Part shown: piece by piece, positions 44,317 through 55,177 of the stretch | Layout: every line of letters starts with the position of its first letter | Numbering within the stretch: the first letter of the stretch is position 1 | DNA from: Anthostomella pinea | Taxonomy: Eukaryota; Ascomycota; Sordariomycetes; Xylariales; Xylariaceae | Assembly (NCBI GenBank): GCA_963556695.1 | Contig: CAUWAG010000008.1 | Coordinates: 992,001 to 1,056,000, forward strand | Direction of reading: 5' to 3' | DNA: 64,000 nt | Made by a program: the position numbers and the translations under genes | Notes under the pieces: model-generated | What the model was told of the DNA's origin: nothing | Database searches by the model: none | What the model saw: only the letters and a program-made list of their open reading frames with translations

Positions 44317-47300
44317 GTAAGAGCAGGCCGGCCGGGGTCCCTCCTCTAATTCTGATCCGCCGTGATTAGATGGGGTCCTGCCCACCGTGCCAGTTGTACT
44401 GTATCGTGAGTTGGGCCTGCACACCCTCTCCCCCTGTACACCCATCCTGCCATCGATCGCACGTCGCACAGGCGCTGCATCGTGACAATGCATCATGCTG
44501 CAGCGTCAACAAGTATCAGCAGCAGCGTGTGCTCATACGAATCAAGTCATGGCCTTTCCGAAACTTTGATCATTTGTTGAGCTTGAAGTCCCCTATGCCG
44601 GGAATATCTCCTCCACGTTTTTCAAGTTGAGTGGGCGGGGCGGCGAGATCCCTTGTTGCGCCTACGTACCCTGCGATGGCTGGATGGGTCCTCGTTCTGG
44701 GCACCTCCAGCTGGGATAGTGCCATCCACTGGAAGAATTATTAACACGGGAGGAGAAGAGAACAGGAAGATTGGAATGAAATGGGATCACGACCGACTGC
44801 GGCCCGCTGCTGGTGCTGGTGCCGCTGCTCGTCTGTCTTGGCACTTGCTCGTCTGTCTGCTTGCCTCATTCGCTCAAGGCTGTGATTATTATAGGCGCTG
44901 CTGGGTGCTGGGTCCGATAAGTTATAATTGCCCGTCGGCGCCAGGGAAGCCGCTGCATACGTCAGTTCCCTTCCAATTCTATTCCAGGGGACCCGTTCCC
45001 GAAAATCTCGAGGCTTTGGTACTGGACACCTATCGAGTATCGGCACATTGCAGCGTGGCTACTTACCCAATCTACTAATCCTTAACGTTGCGGTTCAAGG
45101 CAAATTTACTACTCGTATTCCCAAGAGCCCGTCACCCGTCACCCGTCGCCCGTCACTCTCAGCGATTACTTTCATCATATCTCGCGGATCCAAAGTCGAC
45201 ATTATTCTACCAGTCAGCCAGTCCTACTTTGCGCGCAAAAGTCATGGAGCTGCATCTTATTAGTACAGTCAGATCTGTACGTAGCATCGCAACCCCTCGT
45301 CATGACACCCTGCTCAACTCATTACCGCATGCCAGCGTAATAATTGTGTCTGGCGTGTAGCGGCATGCGACAATGTCAACGTATCCAAGCCCGACATGCA
45401 GCGAACTATCAGCGGCAATGCTGGCTGGCAAGGTAACAGGTTGGACAGTAACTCCACTGTACTAGTGTTCCTTCCTCCCTACTTCGTCAGTCCTCGGTGA
45501 ACCACAAGAGACGAGTTCACGATGTCGCGTCGCATAGTCTGCGGAGGGAGGTGTGCGAGTACGTAATAGACCGCGGCTCGGATGTCGCGCAGGATCCAGG
45601 TTGCGTTCGCCGTTCGTTGATGAGATCTGGCCAGTGGCCAGACGATAGTTGTGTCGATCTCAAGCTTGGGATGGGAAGTCCTTGGCAAACTCCACCACAA
45701 TCAACCAGCTAGCCCGATCTGCCGATATCACGAAGCCGTTGCGCGGAAGCCGACCGAAGCTACGCGTTGCCGGCAGACGATGCCAGAACTAGGTCGACTT
45801 TCCAGTCGCATCGCCACATCCACTACCATCAGACTTCTAGGTAGCCTATCGGAAAACAGGCTGCTGACTACAGCAACAGAGGGCTGGAGGACGATACTCC
45901 AAACAGCACAGTCTGGCTACAGTGTGTCGCGTGTCCCCATTGCCACAGGGTTATCTATCGGTCAGCGCTGATTGGTGGCAACTCACAGGCAGCTAATGCC
46001 AGCCGGTCAAGGTCCCAGGATGTTGCTGCTTGACCGCCGACTGCGGCACCATGTGGGCTTGGCACCGCTTGTGGTGGCTGGTGGGCTGGTGACGAACCCT
46101 TTGCGGTATCGGTCGGCCTCTGTCCCACCGTTTTTCACGTGTCAGTCCCCTGTCAACCCATCTCAATCGCCTCCGCCAGGATGCGGTATTGACAGGCAGA
46201 CAGGAGGCGAATAATCCCACTAGAATCACTAGAATCACCGGACCAGAAGCGGACATGGAGACGGACAGGCGGACATGGACAGACGGTCCGAACTACTGCA
46301 GGCTAATAAGGTTGGCCCTCGTTGGTGGACTGGCAGAACTGGACGCGCTTGACCTGCCACACCTGCCTGCCACACCTGCACTGCGTCATACTACTACTCC
46401 CACAGCAGCGTGCTCCGATGAACGCCTGCGATGCATGTGAGAATTCTTATTATGGTCAGGCCTAACAGTCTGATAGTTCGTCCTCTCGTTCTCCCGCGCC
46501 TCGACTTTGCCCTGCCGTCAGCACTCCGCACAGTTACGACAAGACGTACAAGATAGCCACGAGTCTCTCAACCAACGAAGGACAAGAACTCCGAACTCCA
46601 GACTCGGAGGACCCCTAGACCCAGAATATCTTCCGGTCCAGAATTTCTAGTTGACTGGAGAGGGTCCAGTCTACTACTAGAGTGGCCCCGACTCAAGAAC
46701 TGGCAATTTCCTTATCAGTGAGTCCTGATTGGCGCCTCACTCAGCGACGGCCCAGAGGGGAAATGCCAGCCCATGCGCCGCACGACCCGTCTTGTCTGTG
46801 GCGGGTCTTCGGCCAGACCGGCAGGTAAACTGGACTTTGGCTTTGGGACGGGAGAGGGGTACAGACGCAGACGCAGACACTTGACACACAGTACGGAATC
46901 TCATTCCGCCATTGATATGAGGTCAAGAAGAGGGCGGGACGAAGGCATAGCTTATCGATTCGTGGGATGAACGCTTTACGCAATTGTATAGCTAAGTCAT
47001 TACATACAACGTAACTAGGTAATGTAGTAGGTACACATGTGATAGGAGACTTAACATGTGTGTGCAATATGTTCCATGTTTTGCAAGTTACACCAGAATG
47101 CAGTCTCCCTATCTGTGAACTACCGGACACATGGTCCGGCACCGCAAGGCAAGGCGAGCGATACTCAGCGTGGCCTCACCGTCCCCAAGGTGCAGTGCAG
47201 GTCGCACACCCAGACTACGGTAGACATATGTAGGTAGATAATGTAGGTAGATGCACGCAGACCGCGTCGCGCACACCGAGCGCCAACCCCAGAGCCTGTA

Positions 47301-47410
47301 CACCAATCGGCACAGATATTGTGGATGCAAGTATGTGTAGATAGATCACAGGTAAATATGCAGACGATAGCAATGCGGCATGCAGACAGACCCAAGGAAC
47401 TCAGTTGATT

Positions 47411-49640
47411 TTAAGTGGTATTTGTAGAACTATCCCGAGCGCCCTCGACCCAGCGACCACTCTTACCGCCCTCCTTCAGCACCACCCTCAGCCCCTCGAC
47501 GCGCATGCCCTTATCTACCGCCTTGCACATGTCGTAGACGGTGAGCGCCGCCGTCGAAGCAGCGGTCAGCGCCTCCATCTCGACCCCGGTCTTACCCTCG
47601 CACGCGACGGTGGCCTCGATGTCGACGCGTCCGCCGCCATCACCACCATCCGAGCCGCCTTCTGAGCTTCGATGTAGTAGGCTCCGGTCGGTGACGGCCA
47701 GGTCCACGGTCACCTTGGAAATGGCGATGGGGTGGCACAGCGGAATGAGATCCGACGTGCGCTTCGCCGCCATGATGCCGGCCACGCGGGCCACGCCCAG
47801 CACGTCGCCCTTCTTGATCTGGTTCTCGACGATGAGCCGGCACGCCGTCGCCGACGTGAAGTGAACGCTGCAGACGGCCTTGGCGACCCGCTTGGTGGGT
47901 GTCTTGTCCGATATGGAGACCATGTGCGCCGAGCCCGAGTCGGAGACGTGGGTGAGTGTGGCATTGCTGCTTTTCGTATCTTCGCGCAACTGGCGGGTGG
48001 TCGAGAAGCACCGGGGCTGTTGTCCGTATAAATGGGTGGCCGGCATGACTAGGTGAGGTGGTATGGGTTTTGGAGATGTCGGCGTAGCTAGCAGAGATGG
48101 GCTCGAGCTCTGGGTAGCCGCGCCCATCACCGCCGAACTTCTCACAGTGGTCCAGTCCGGGACTTGGTGGTAAGGAGCAGACCATGGGCTCCGTGAATCT
48201 ACCAGACGAACGTTCAGTTGCGGATCCATACGCATAATTGGTATTTCAAAGTAATTCTGCAGATATGGACGCCATTCCCACCGAAGGCTCGCCTCGGCCG
48301 AGAGCTTGGGGTGTTCACCCACCTATCAGGATCATGGGCCGGTTCTTCATGTGTTCGAGTTCGCCGATGCCTGCGTGCTTCTCCTTCTTCCGCTTGACAG
48401 CCATACCAATGACGTCCAGCAGCTCTTGCTCGTTCGGAGCCAGACCAAGTGGAGTTGACTGGTCACTAAGCCCTTGCCGCCTGTCCATTTCGATCTGTCT
48501 CATCGCCTCGTAAGCCTCCTCCTCGATCGGTTCGCCATTGTTGGAGCGCCTCAATATGTCTCGTAGCGAGACCTCGGCATTGCCAAAGAGGCAGACCTTG
48601 AGGTTCCCGTCGTTGGTGATGCGCAGACGGTTGCAAGTCCCGCAGAAGTTGTGTGTCATGCTCGTAATAAATCCAAGCTTGCCGACGAACCCAGGGATCT
48701 TGTAGGTCTTGCTCGTGTCGTTCTTGTGACCCTGTATCTGTTCCAGTGTGGGATACTTTTCGCGAATAAGGTCCACCATCTCCGTGTAGCTGAACATCTT
48801 GCCCTTGTTCCACTTATTGCCGTCGAACGGCATGTACTCGATGAACCGGACTTCGATGTCTTTCTCTCGCGTCATCTCAACAAAAGGGATGATCTCGCGG
48901 TCATTGACGCCCCGCATGACGACGGCGTTGATTTTGAGCTTGATGCCCGCGCCGTGCATGTTGAGTTCCAAGACCCGCTCGATGCTCTTTATGACGGCGT
49001 CAAACCCCTTACGTCGGGTCATGATCTGGAACTGCCACGGGTCCAGAGTGTCCAGACTGAGGTTAACCCCGGTCAGTCCGGCTTCGACCATGCCCTCCAG
49101 CTTACGGTGCAGAGCCAGACCGTTGGTTGTGAGGCATAGCTCGCGGAGGCCGTGTGGTCGAAGAGCGCCGATCTGCCGCATCAACGGCAGTATGTCTCTC
49201 CGGATTGTCGGCTCTCCACCGGTAAGCCTGATCTTACTGACACCTTGAGAGACAAAGACCGAAGACAGCATGATGATCTCAGGAGTCGTGAGGAGTTCTC
49301 TCTCAGGCGATAAGGGAACGCCCTCCTCGGGCATGCAGTACACGCATCTAAGGTTGCACCTCTCTGTGAGTGAGATGCGTAGGTAGTCGTGCTGACGCTG
49401 ATATGTGTCGGTAAGAAAGTCCGAGAACGGTTTGGCATCCTTGATGAACCCCCGACGAGAAGGAATTCCGGACGCCTTGGAACTCGGATTCGGCGACTCG
49501 ACGGTGTGACTGGCCGCTGCGGCTGTGGCAGCTCGTCGTACCACTTGCCGTGCTGGTGGAGGGTGCTGTCTGACAGCCTGGGTCGGCAACGGCCTCGGTG
49601 CGGACCAAGTCCGAGCAGCCGAGAAGACCTTCTGCGACAT
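47411..49640 (-). CDS. cnxABC: Molybdopterin precursor synthase, MoaA-MoaC fusion (cnxABC/MOCS1 type)
   Basis: Model complement(join(47411..48198, 48323..49640)), 701 aa, intron 48199-48322 (gtgggt ... ggtag, phase 1). The N-terminus is Arg/Ala-rich with no acidic residue for about 45 residues, like a mitochondrial presequence. The MoaA part is a radical-SAM protein: the first Fe-S cluster is CNLRCVYC (C95, C99, C102), the SAM-binding GGEP follows at 141-144, and the second cluster uses CGTC (C333, C336) and C350. The MoaC part (exon 2) has RVAGIMAAKRTSDLIPLCHP and VEMEALTAASTAALTVYDMC, which carry the family's catalytic Lys and conserved His. Together they convert GTP to cyclic pyranopterin monophosphate, the first step of molybdenum cofactor synthesis used by nitrate reductase and xanthine dehydrogenase. 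Without splicing the MoaA frame ends ILIGG-TGA, the conserved C-terminal Gly-Gly. Confidence 0.92.
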
Positions 49641-50438
49641 GACGAACGGAAGAAGTGGTAACGCGGTGTAGGTGTAGACTTAACAAATTCAACTCGTAAG
49701 GTTTCTGTCCTATATCATGTTGCCCTTGGAAAACTGACCATCGACCATCGTTGCATGATTGAAGAGACGTAGAGACTATGAGATAGATAGGTAGATAGGT
49801 ACCTTACGTAGAGTAATAATTTCGCCACAAGACCCTCCGATAGAGGCCGCGGAGAGAAATCGTCGAGATGAGTAAGCCAGCAACTCGTCCAACACTAAGG
49901 TATTTGCTCGTTGGAGCCGGAGCGGGCGGAGAAAGGCGGCCCGTCGCCTCAGCCTGTGAACCGCGCCGAGTCCCGACGGGCTACCAACAGCGCGGGGCCC
50001 ACTAAAATCAGAGAGCCCAATCTGCTGGTCTTGGAATCTGCTGGTGACAGCTGGCGGTGCTTGCCTTATTATTTTAGGTAACGTCAACAAAAACAGAGTG
50101 ACAAGTCGTGAGGCTCTCACCAGTTTCAGATACTGTACAGCCTTCCGTACCTGCTGCAATCCCAAGGAACCGACTGTTCGGTCTCTGGGCTTCACTGGCG
50201 CCCCCCTGTTCCGGTAAATGCAATCGCCAAGTTAGTCACTCTTCGCTTACGGCCGAGACGCAGACGCAGACGCTCTTTGCCACAAAGCTGACAAGGGCTG
50301 TGCGATTCTCAGTGCTGATGACGGGGACAAGCCAGCCTCACACCACATTTTGGCCGGTTTCAATGTTGGCCTATTTGAACGCAGTATATCTCGCTCAGGT
50401 CCCAACACCAACAGAGTTGGCACATGGTCCATCAGATC
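49641..50438. promoter_or_regulatory. Shared divergent promoter region of cnxABC and the WD40 gene
   Basis: About 800 bp separate the two divergent ATGs. No clear TATA box or GATA cluster could be assigned with confidence. An ORF at 50195-49776 minus has no motif and is not called. Confidence 0.45.
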
Positions 50439-52138
50439 ATGCATTTTTCCACACCCCTTAAATGTACGCCATGTCCCCGACCCATCTTGGAGTCTTGGTT
50501 GTCTGCCTTCAAGCATTGCACTCGCTCTTACTCTCGTCGTTAGGCGCATGAGCGCTATCATCTATTCTGACTGTAAGCCACAGCATCATCGCATTGCATG
50601 CCCTCGCCAGATGGGACGCTCATCGCCACACTGCTGCCGTCCAGCATCACAGTACGGGCCATCGCATCGTTCGACGTCGTCCGGACAGTCAAACTCCCCT
50701 CAGATCTCGCCGGCGGTGTGACAAGCCTCACATGGTCGCCGTCATCTAGCAGAATCCTCGTCGCTGCTGCAGACCAGCTTCATTTCTTCTCTGCGAAAGA
50801 CGGGGGCTTCCATGGCGCCGTTCGTTTTCCCTCATCATTGGCCTCCAAGCCAACTCACGTCGAGTGTGGTGCCACCGACAACGAAGCCTGCGTCTGGTCG
50901 CCCTTGGGCCTCAAGCTGACTATCGTCAATCTCGCGTCATCAAAGGCAGTCGAGATCAGCAACCCCAAGCTCTACAACGCCGCGTCTGCACACAAGGGAT
51001 ATTCGTTCCGGCCGCGCACGCATCATCTGGCGTTGCTTACAAGGACTGATGGCAAGGACATGGTTAGTATTCATTGTCCAGAGACCAGAGAGATACAACG
51101 ATCATGGCAGCCCAACACCATCGACGCCCAGGGCCTAGCTTGGACCCCAGAAGGAAGGTGGTTGGTCGTGTGGGAAACAGCCGCGCAGGACTACAGGGTC
51201 ATTTTCTACACCTCCGATGGCCACGTCTTCAAGGACTGGCGTGGGCCCCTCGTGCATGCACCTGAAGACATGGGTCTTGAGTACGGTGCAGGAGTCAAGA
51301 CTCTGGCTTTCAGCCCAAATGGCCGACACACGGCAATAGCCAGCGGTTCCCGTTGCATTTTCATGTTGAACGGCCAATCTATGGTAGACGAGATGAGCCT
51401 CCGTCATCCTCAGACAGTGAAGCCTAAGGATACACTGCAGGTAGGTTGTCCTTGGTGGCATGTCGTGGAACGCAAGGCTGACCGTGATTGAAGGTTTGGC
51501 AGGAACACATTAAGCTATCAACTGCCGGCGCATTGCCAACGACGTTTGTGCGAGCCACCCAAGCTGTCAGTCCACCAGCTGCATCGTCGAACAACATGCA
51601 AGACGTGCGATCTGGCTGCAATCTTGCCAAGTTCGACTCTTCGTCGACCCTGCTTGCTACCAGGCTGGAGGAAGCGCCAAGTACGATCTGGATCTGGGAT
51701 GTCCCCACCGCGGAACTACGAGCTGTGATCATGTACCACTCGTCTGTATCCAAAGTAGAGTGGCATCCTGACCAACCAGAGCTGCTCCTGATGAGATGCG
51801 AGGGTGACAACTACGGCGGTGTGTTATTCGTCTGGGATCCCCTTAGCGGCGGCCCGCGTTCGATCGACTTCGCACGCCACTGGCCGGGAAGTAAGACAAG
51901 TGGTAGGACAACGGCCACATGGCTAAAGACGCCAGGTTCTGCAGCTATCTTCTGTGCTGACCACTCAAACTGTATATTTGTCTCTCTCGCAGAAACCGAT
52001 GACGCTCTCCCATGGAGACAGCAGTCAGAGCCACCAGCAGACGCTGTGGCTACAGCTGATGATGCAGAGGACGACAGCAGTATTGACATGGACGAGGGTA
52101 TGAGTGAGCTGGACGACACGTTCCAGTTCAAGAAATGA
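50439..52138 (+). CDS. WD40 protein of the WDR8/WRAP73 family
   Basis: Model join(50439..50463, 50584..51440, 51494..52138), 508 aa. The first exon is only 25 nt (MHFSTPLK plus one base); its donor gtacgc and the acceptor ccacag with branch ctgac restore SSSHCMPSPDGTLIATLL. The second intron (53 bp, gtaggt ... gaag) gives TLQVWQEHIKL. WD-type blades are visible: SLTWSPSSSRILVAAADQ, GLAWTPEGRWLVVWE, TLAFSPNGRHTAIASG, IWIWDVPTAELRAVI and VEWHPDQPELLLM. The C-terminus is acidic (DDAEDDSSIDMDEG). By family knowledge (human WRAP73, S. pombe Wdr8) it anchors microtubule minus ends at the spindle pole or centrosome. Without the micro-exon translation could start at ATG 50598, but the family keeps the upstream residues. 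Confidence 0.82.
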
Positions 52139-53702
52139 CCTAGACTCCACTGATTCAATTCTGTCACTTTCCTCCCGAGATTATATCACATTCCAGGCGG
52201 ACGAGATGCCCGAGTGCCGTCGTAGCCTCCCTGGGAGGCAGCTCACTGCATCCGAGGTTCGCAATCAAGGCCCTCCTTTGTCGCTAGACTCCCAATTCTG
52301 AGACAGGATGCTTATGGAGACGACTGGGCTTTCCTCCCGAGTTTCGTTGCATGGACACCTTCTCTGCAATATCGCAAAGGAATGTGGCACATTTACACGG
52401 CGAAGACGCTTGAGCCTGCCCTGTCCACTAAAGGTTCCTAGCCAATCGGTTTGTTCCCTGTCGAGACGACAAGGTGGTTGGAAGCGGCTTGTCCAGCCCG
52501 CTACTACCCTACCAGCCTATATATGCCCACCATACCCACAAAGTAGCACAATGCCCTTATGTCACTTGCACTTAATGCGCTGCATGTATGCAGGAAGACG
52601 CTCCTGGAAATGTTCAATATATTATGATGTGTTTGCTGACAATGACGATAAGCGGACCTAGCATAGCTACCCCTTGTCTTTGCAGCTAGCCCCTTGTCTT
52701 TGAAGCTACCGATCTCACACGATGTTACACGTCGGAATATCTGCAAGGCATCGTGGTCAGACTCGGGGGGTACCAGCACGGGGAAGCTATGCCGGACGCC
52801 ACCAGGCAATGCCAGAAAAGCCGAGACGTGCTGTCCGCATGTGGCCTCGAGCGTCCATCCCGGCTTCTCAAATACGGAGTGGCGTGAGATGGCGACGGTC
52901 AACAATCTCGAACTCGATCGGCTCTGTCTCACCCCCACGACCCGCAATCTCAAGCCATCCATGTTAGCATGTTAGAGCAGAGTAACCCGGTACCCGGGAC
53001 TGTGACAGACGCTCGGTGGGACACGTGAAGTGCCAATGGACGACGTGCATCGGCAGCTCCATGCACGTTCAATCTCGCCTAAAGCACGAGTATCGCAACT
53101 CTATTCGCTGCGGCCACCATTTTCAACCGTCTGCACAGCTCCAGCAATTCGGTTCGTTGGTCATATCTCATTATGTTCGAGCAACCTTACGCCCGGCTCC
53201 GCGCCCCAACAGAATTCGAGTTCCCAGTCTGCAAGACTGCTCATTTGCGTCACAGGTTGGCTCGTTGCTTTTATGGCTTGCTCCACAGCCCGCAAATGCT
53301 GCCTACTCCATGGAGAGGCCGTTAGGCTGCTGAATCTGGCCGTATGTATCCAGCTCAGGACGATTGCGTTGCCCATCTTGTAATGATATAGACGCCCAAC
53401 TGGGTCTTCCCTGTCAGCGTTTCCTGCAGGCCACATACTATACAGTCAAGCCTGTCTACAATGGATGCCGTGCATGCTGTTGGCTTGCATTCATGAGGAT
53501 TGTGACATGCGCAAGACATTCTATCGATGAAGGCACAGTCGAACTCGTCACTCTCCTCAGAATAAGATCTCCTCGTACACAACATATATAGAGCCCCATC
53601 GGATCTTTGCCTCTGCCGTGCTCGTTCCACCCGATCATTCCATCCAGTGTATTCCTGCCAAACCGTCCCAAGTGAACTATTCTGTGCTGCAGCTGCCCGC
53701 TC
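52139..53702. other. Intergenic region of 1.6 kb
   Basis: No gene seen. It holds the 3' end of the WD40 gene and the promoter and leader of the RNA-binding protein gene. Confidence 0.55.
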
Positions 53703-55177
53703 ATGATGTCGTCGGAAGCCATCTCTCGCCAAACTCCCATTAACGGGACTATTCAGCAAATAGTCAAGCCTGGGAACCAGACCGGCTTGTACTACATCAC
53801 GGTCTCGAATGTGAGTTCTATTCTTTTTGGACACGGTTCATGTTACTATCCGCCACCAACGGGTTTTTGTCTGACACAATTTTGATAACAGTTACCGTGG
53901 TCTACATCTTGGCAACAACTTAAAGACCATGTGCGAACTATCTGCGAGGTATTCCGTGTCGAAGTGTTTAACGATAGTACCTCCGGCTGGGTCTGCCTAC
54001 AAGGTCGAGAGAACTTCGACGCAGCCTTCCGTATGATCACACTGAAGTATGCTGGCCATTTATCACGCGTTGCTGACTTGGCCTAGGTTTACTCAACGGT
54101 GGCGTCTTCAATGGAAGAGCGCTCTTCGCCGATGGCAAAAATGCCACCGAGCCGGTCTGGATCAAGGAACTCGTCCCCGCCGGCAGCGGATCATCACCGA
54201 GAACGCCACGTACTTCGAGGCCCACACCACCTCCTGGTACACAAGCCATGGTATCGCCAACCACTCCCGGATATGATGTAGGTGCCTCTTTTACTATCTG
54301 CAGTGTCTACTCTCAGGCCTGGTTGTCTCATGCTCACTGTCTCTAGTGGACTACCACTGCCGCCAGGACTACGGCGATGGACTACGGTACCTACGCCGCA
54401 CCAGTGTCGATGCCACTCGATTACGGCGCGGCTACGTACCATAACTACGCGTCGAACGGCAGATACTACGATCAGTCAGCCTATGACCACTCAGCCGTGG
54501 CAATCCCTGTGAGCCAGTATCCTCACGACACTAGCTACCAGCATCAATACCAAGCGGAAGACTACCGGAATAACGGCTATAGTACGTACACCAACGGTAC
54601 GTCTGCTCCGGGGTCCGGGGTCTCCCGATCCAGCGGAACCTCCACCGCCACGGTCCCCACCAGAAGGCGGAAGATCATCATGAAGCAACTCCCTTCCTGG
54701 GCCACATACAATCAGGTACAGCATCTCGTCCGCCAGAAGGCCGGCTCCGATGCTGATAAGCTTCAGCAAATTGACCTGCCCCTATCCAACGGCCAGGAAT
54801 CGAACCGGGGCTACGCGCTCGTCACCTTTGAGAACGAGGACGCGGCCAACAAGGTGATCCGGAAGCTCAACGGCTACGAGTACGACGGCCGCACCTTGCG
54901 GGTCGAACACACCAAGGAAGGCGTCTCGGCCAACGAGTCTTCTTCTTCCCGCTCCAAGGGTTCCTCCGGCCACCATACCTCCTCCTCCTCTTCCCATCAC
55001 CGGGAAAGGCGTGACGACAGAGATCGACGGGACAAGAAGGAGAGCACCAAGGTGTCCAGCTCCAGCGACAAGAAGACCCAGTCCCACAAGTCCCACAAGT
55101 CCAACGTGATCATCGCCGACGGCTCGTCCTCTTCGTCGAAGAAGTACGAAGAGAAGAAGTCCGGCAGGAAGCACTAA
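53703..55177 (+). CDS. RNA-binding protein with two RRM domains
   Basis: Model join(53703..53810, 53892..54030, 54087..54277, 54347..55177), 422 aa. The introns are 81, 56 and 69 bp, with donors gtgagt, gtatga and gtaggt and acceptors aacag, cctag and tctag; all phases agree. The first RRM spans about residues 29-108: GLYYITVSNLPWSTSWQQLK is the beta1/helix1 part, then GWVCLQGRENFDAAFRLLNG and ALFADG. A linker rich in Tyr, Ser and Gln follows (many DYG/YxxY units). The second RRM is at about 254-334 (KIIMKQLPSWATYNQVQHLV ... NRGYALVTFENEDAANKVI ... TLRVEH). The tail is Ser/Lys/Arg/His-rich with ERRDDRDRRDKKE, an RS-like basic region likely nuclear. Target RNAs and process cannot be read from the sequence; a role in mRNA processing is inference. 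Confidence 0.85.

Larger units (their letters stand above)
43411..47410. other. Four-kb intergenic region
   Basis: No supported gene. It contains the FYVE leader with a short ccctttga repeat, a (TAA)n microsatellite at 44173-44200, three copies of a 12-bp unit at 44278-44316 and a cgtcacc run near 45127-45155. ORFs are short and mutually overlapping. Confidence 0.5.

Noticed and set aside
47640..48185. 181-codon ORF overlapping the MoaC exon
   Set aside because: Out-of-frame shadow of the MoaC coding sequence, Gly/His/Arg-rich without family features.
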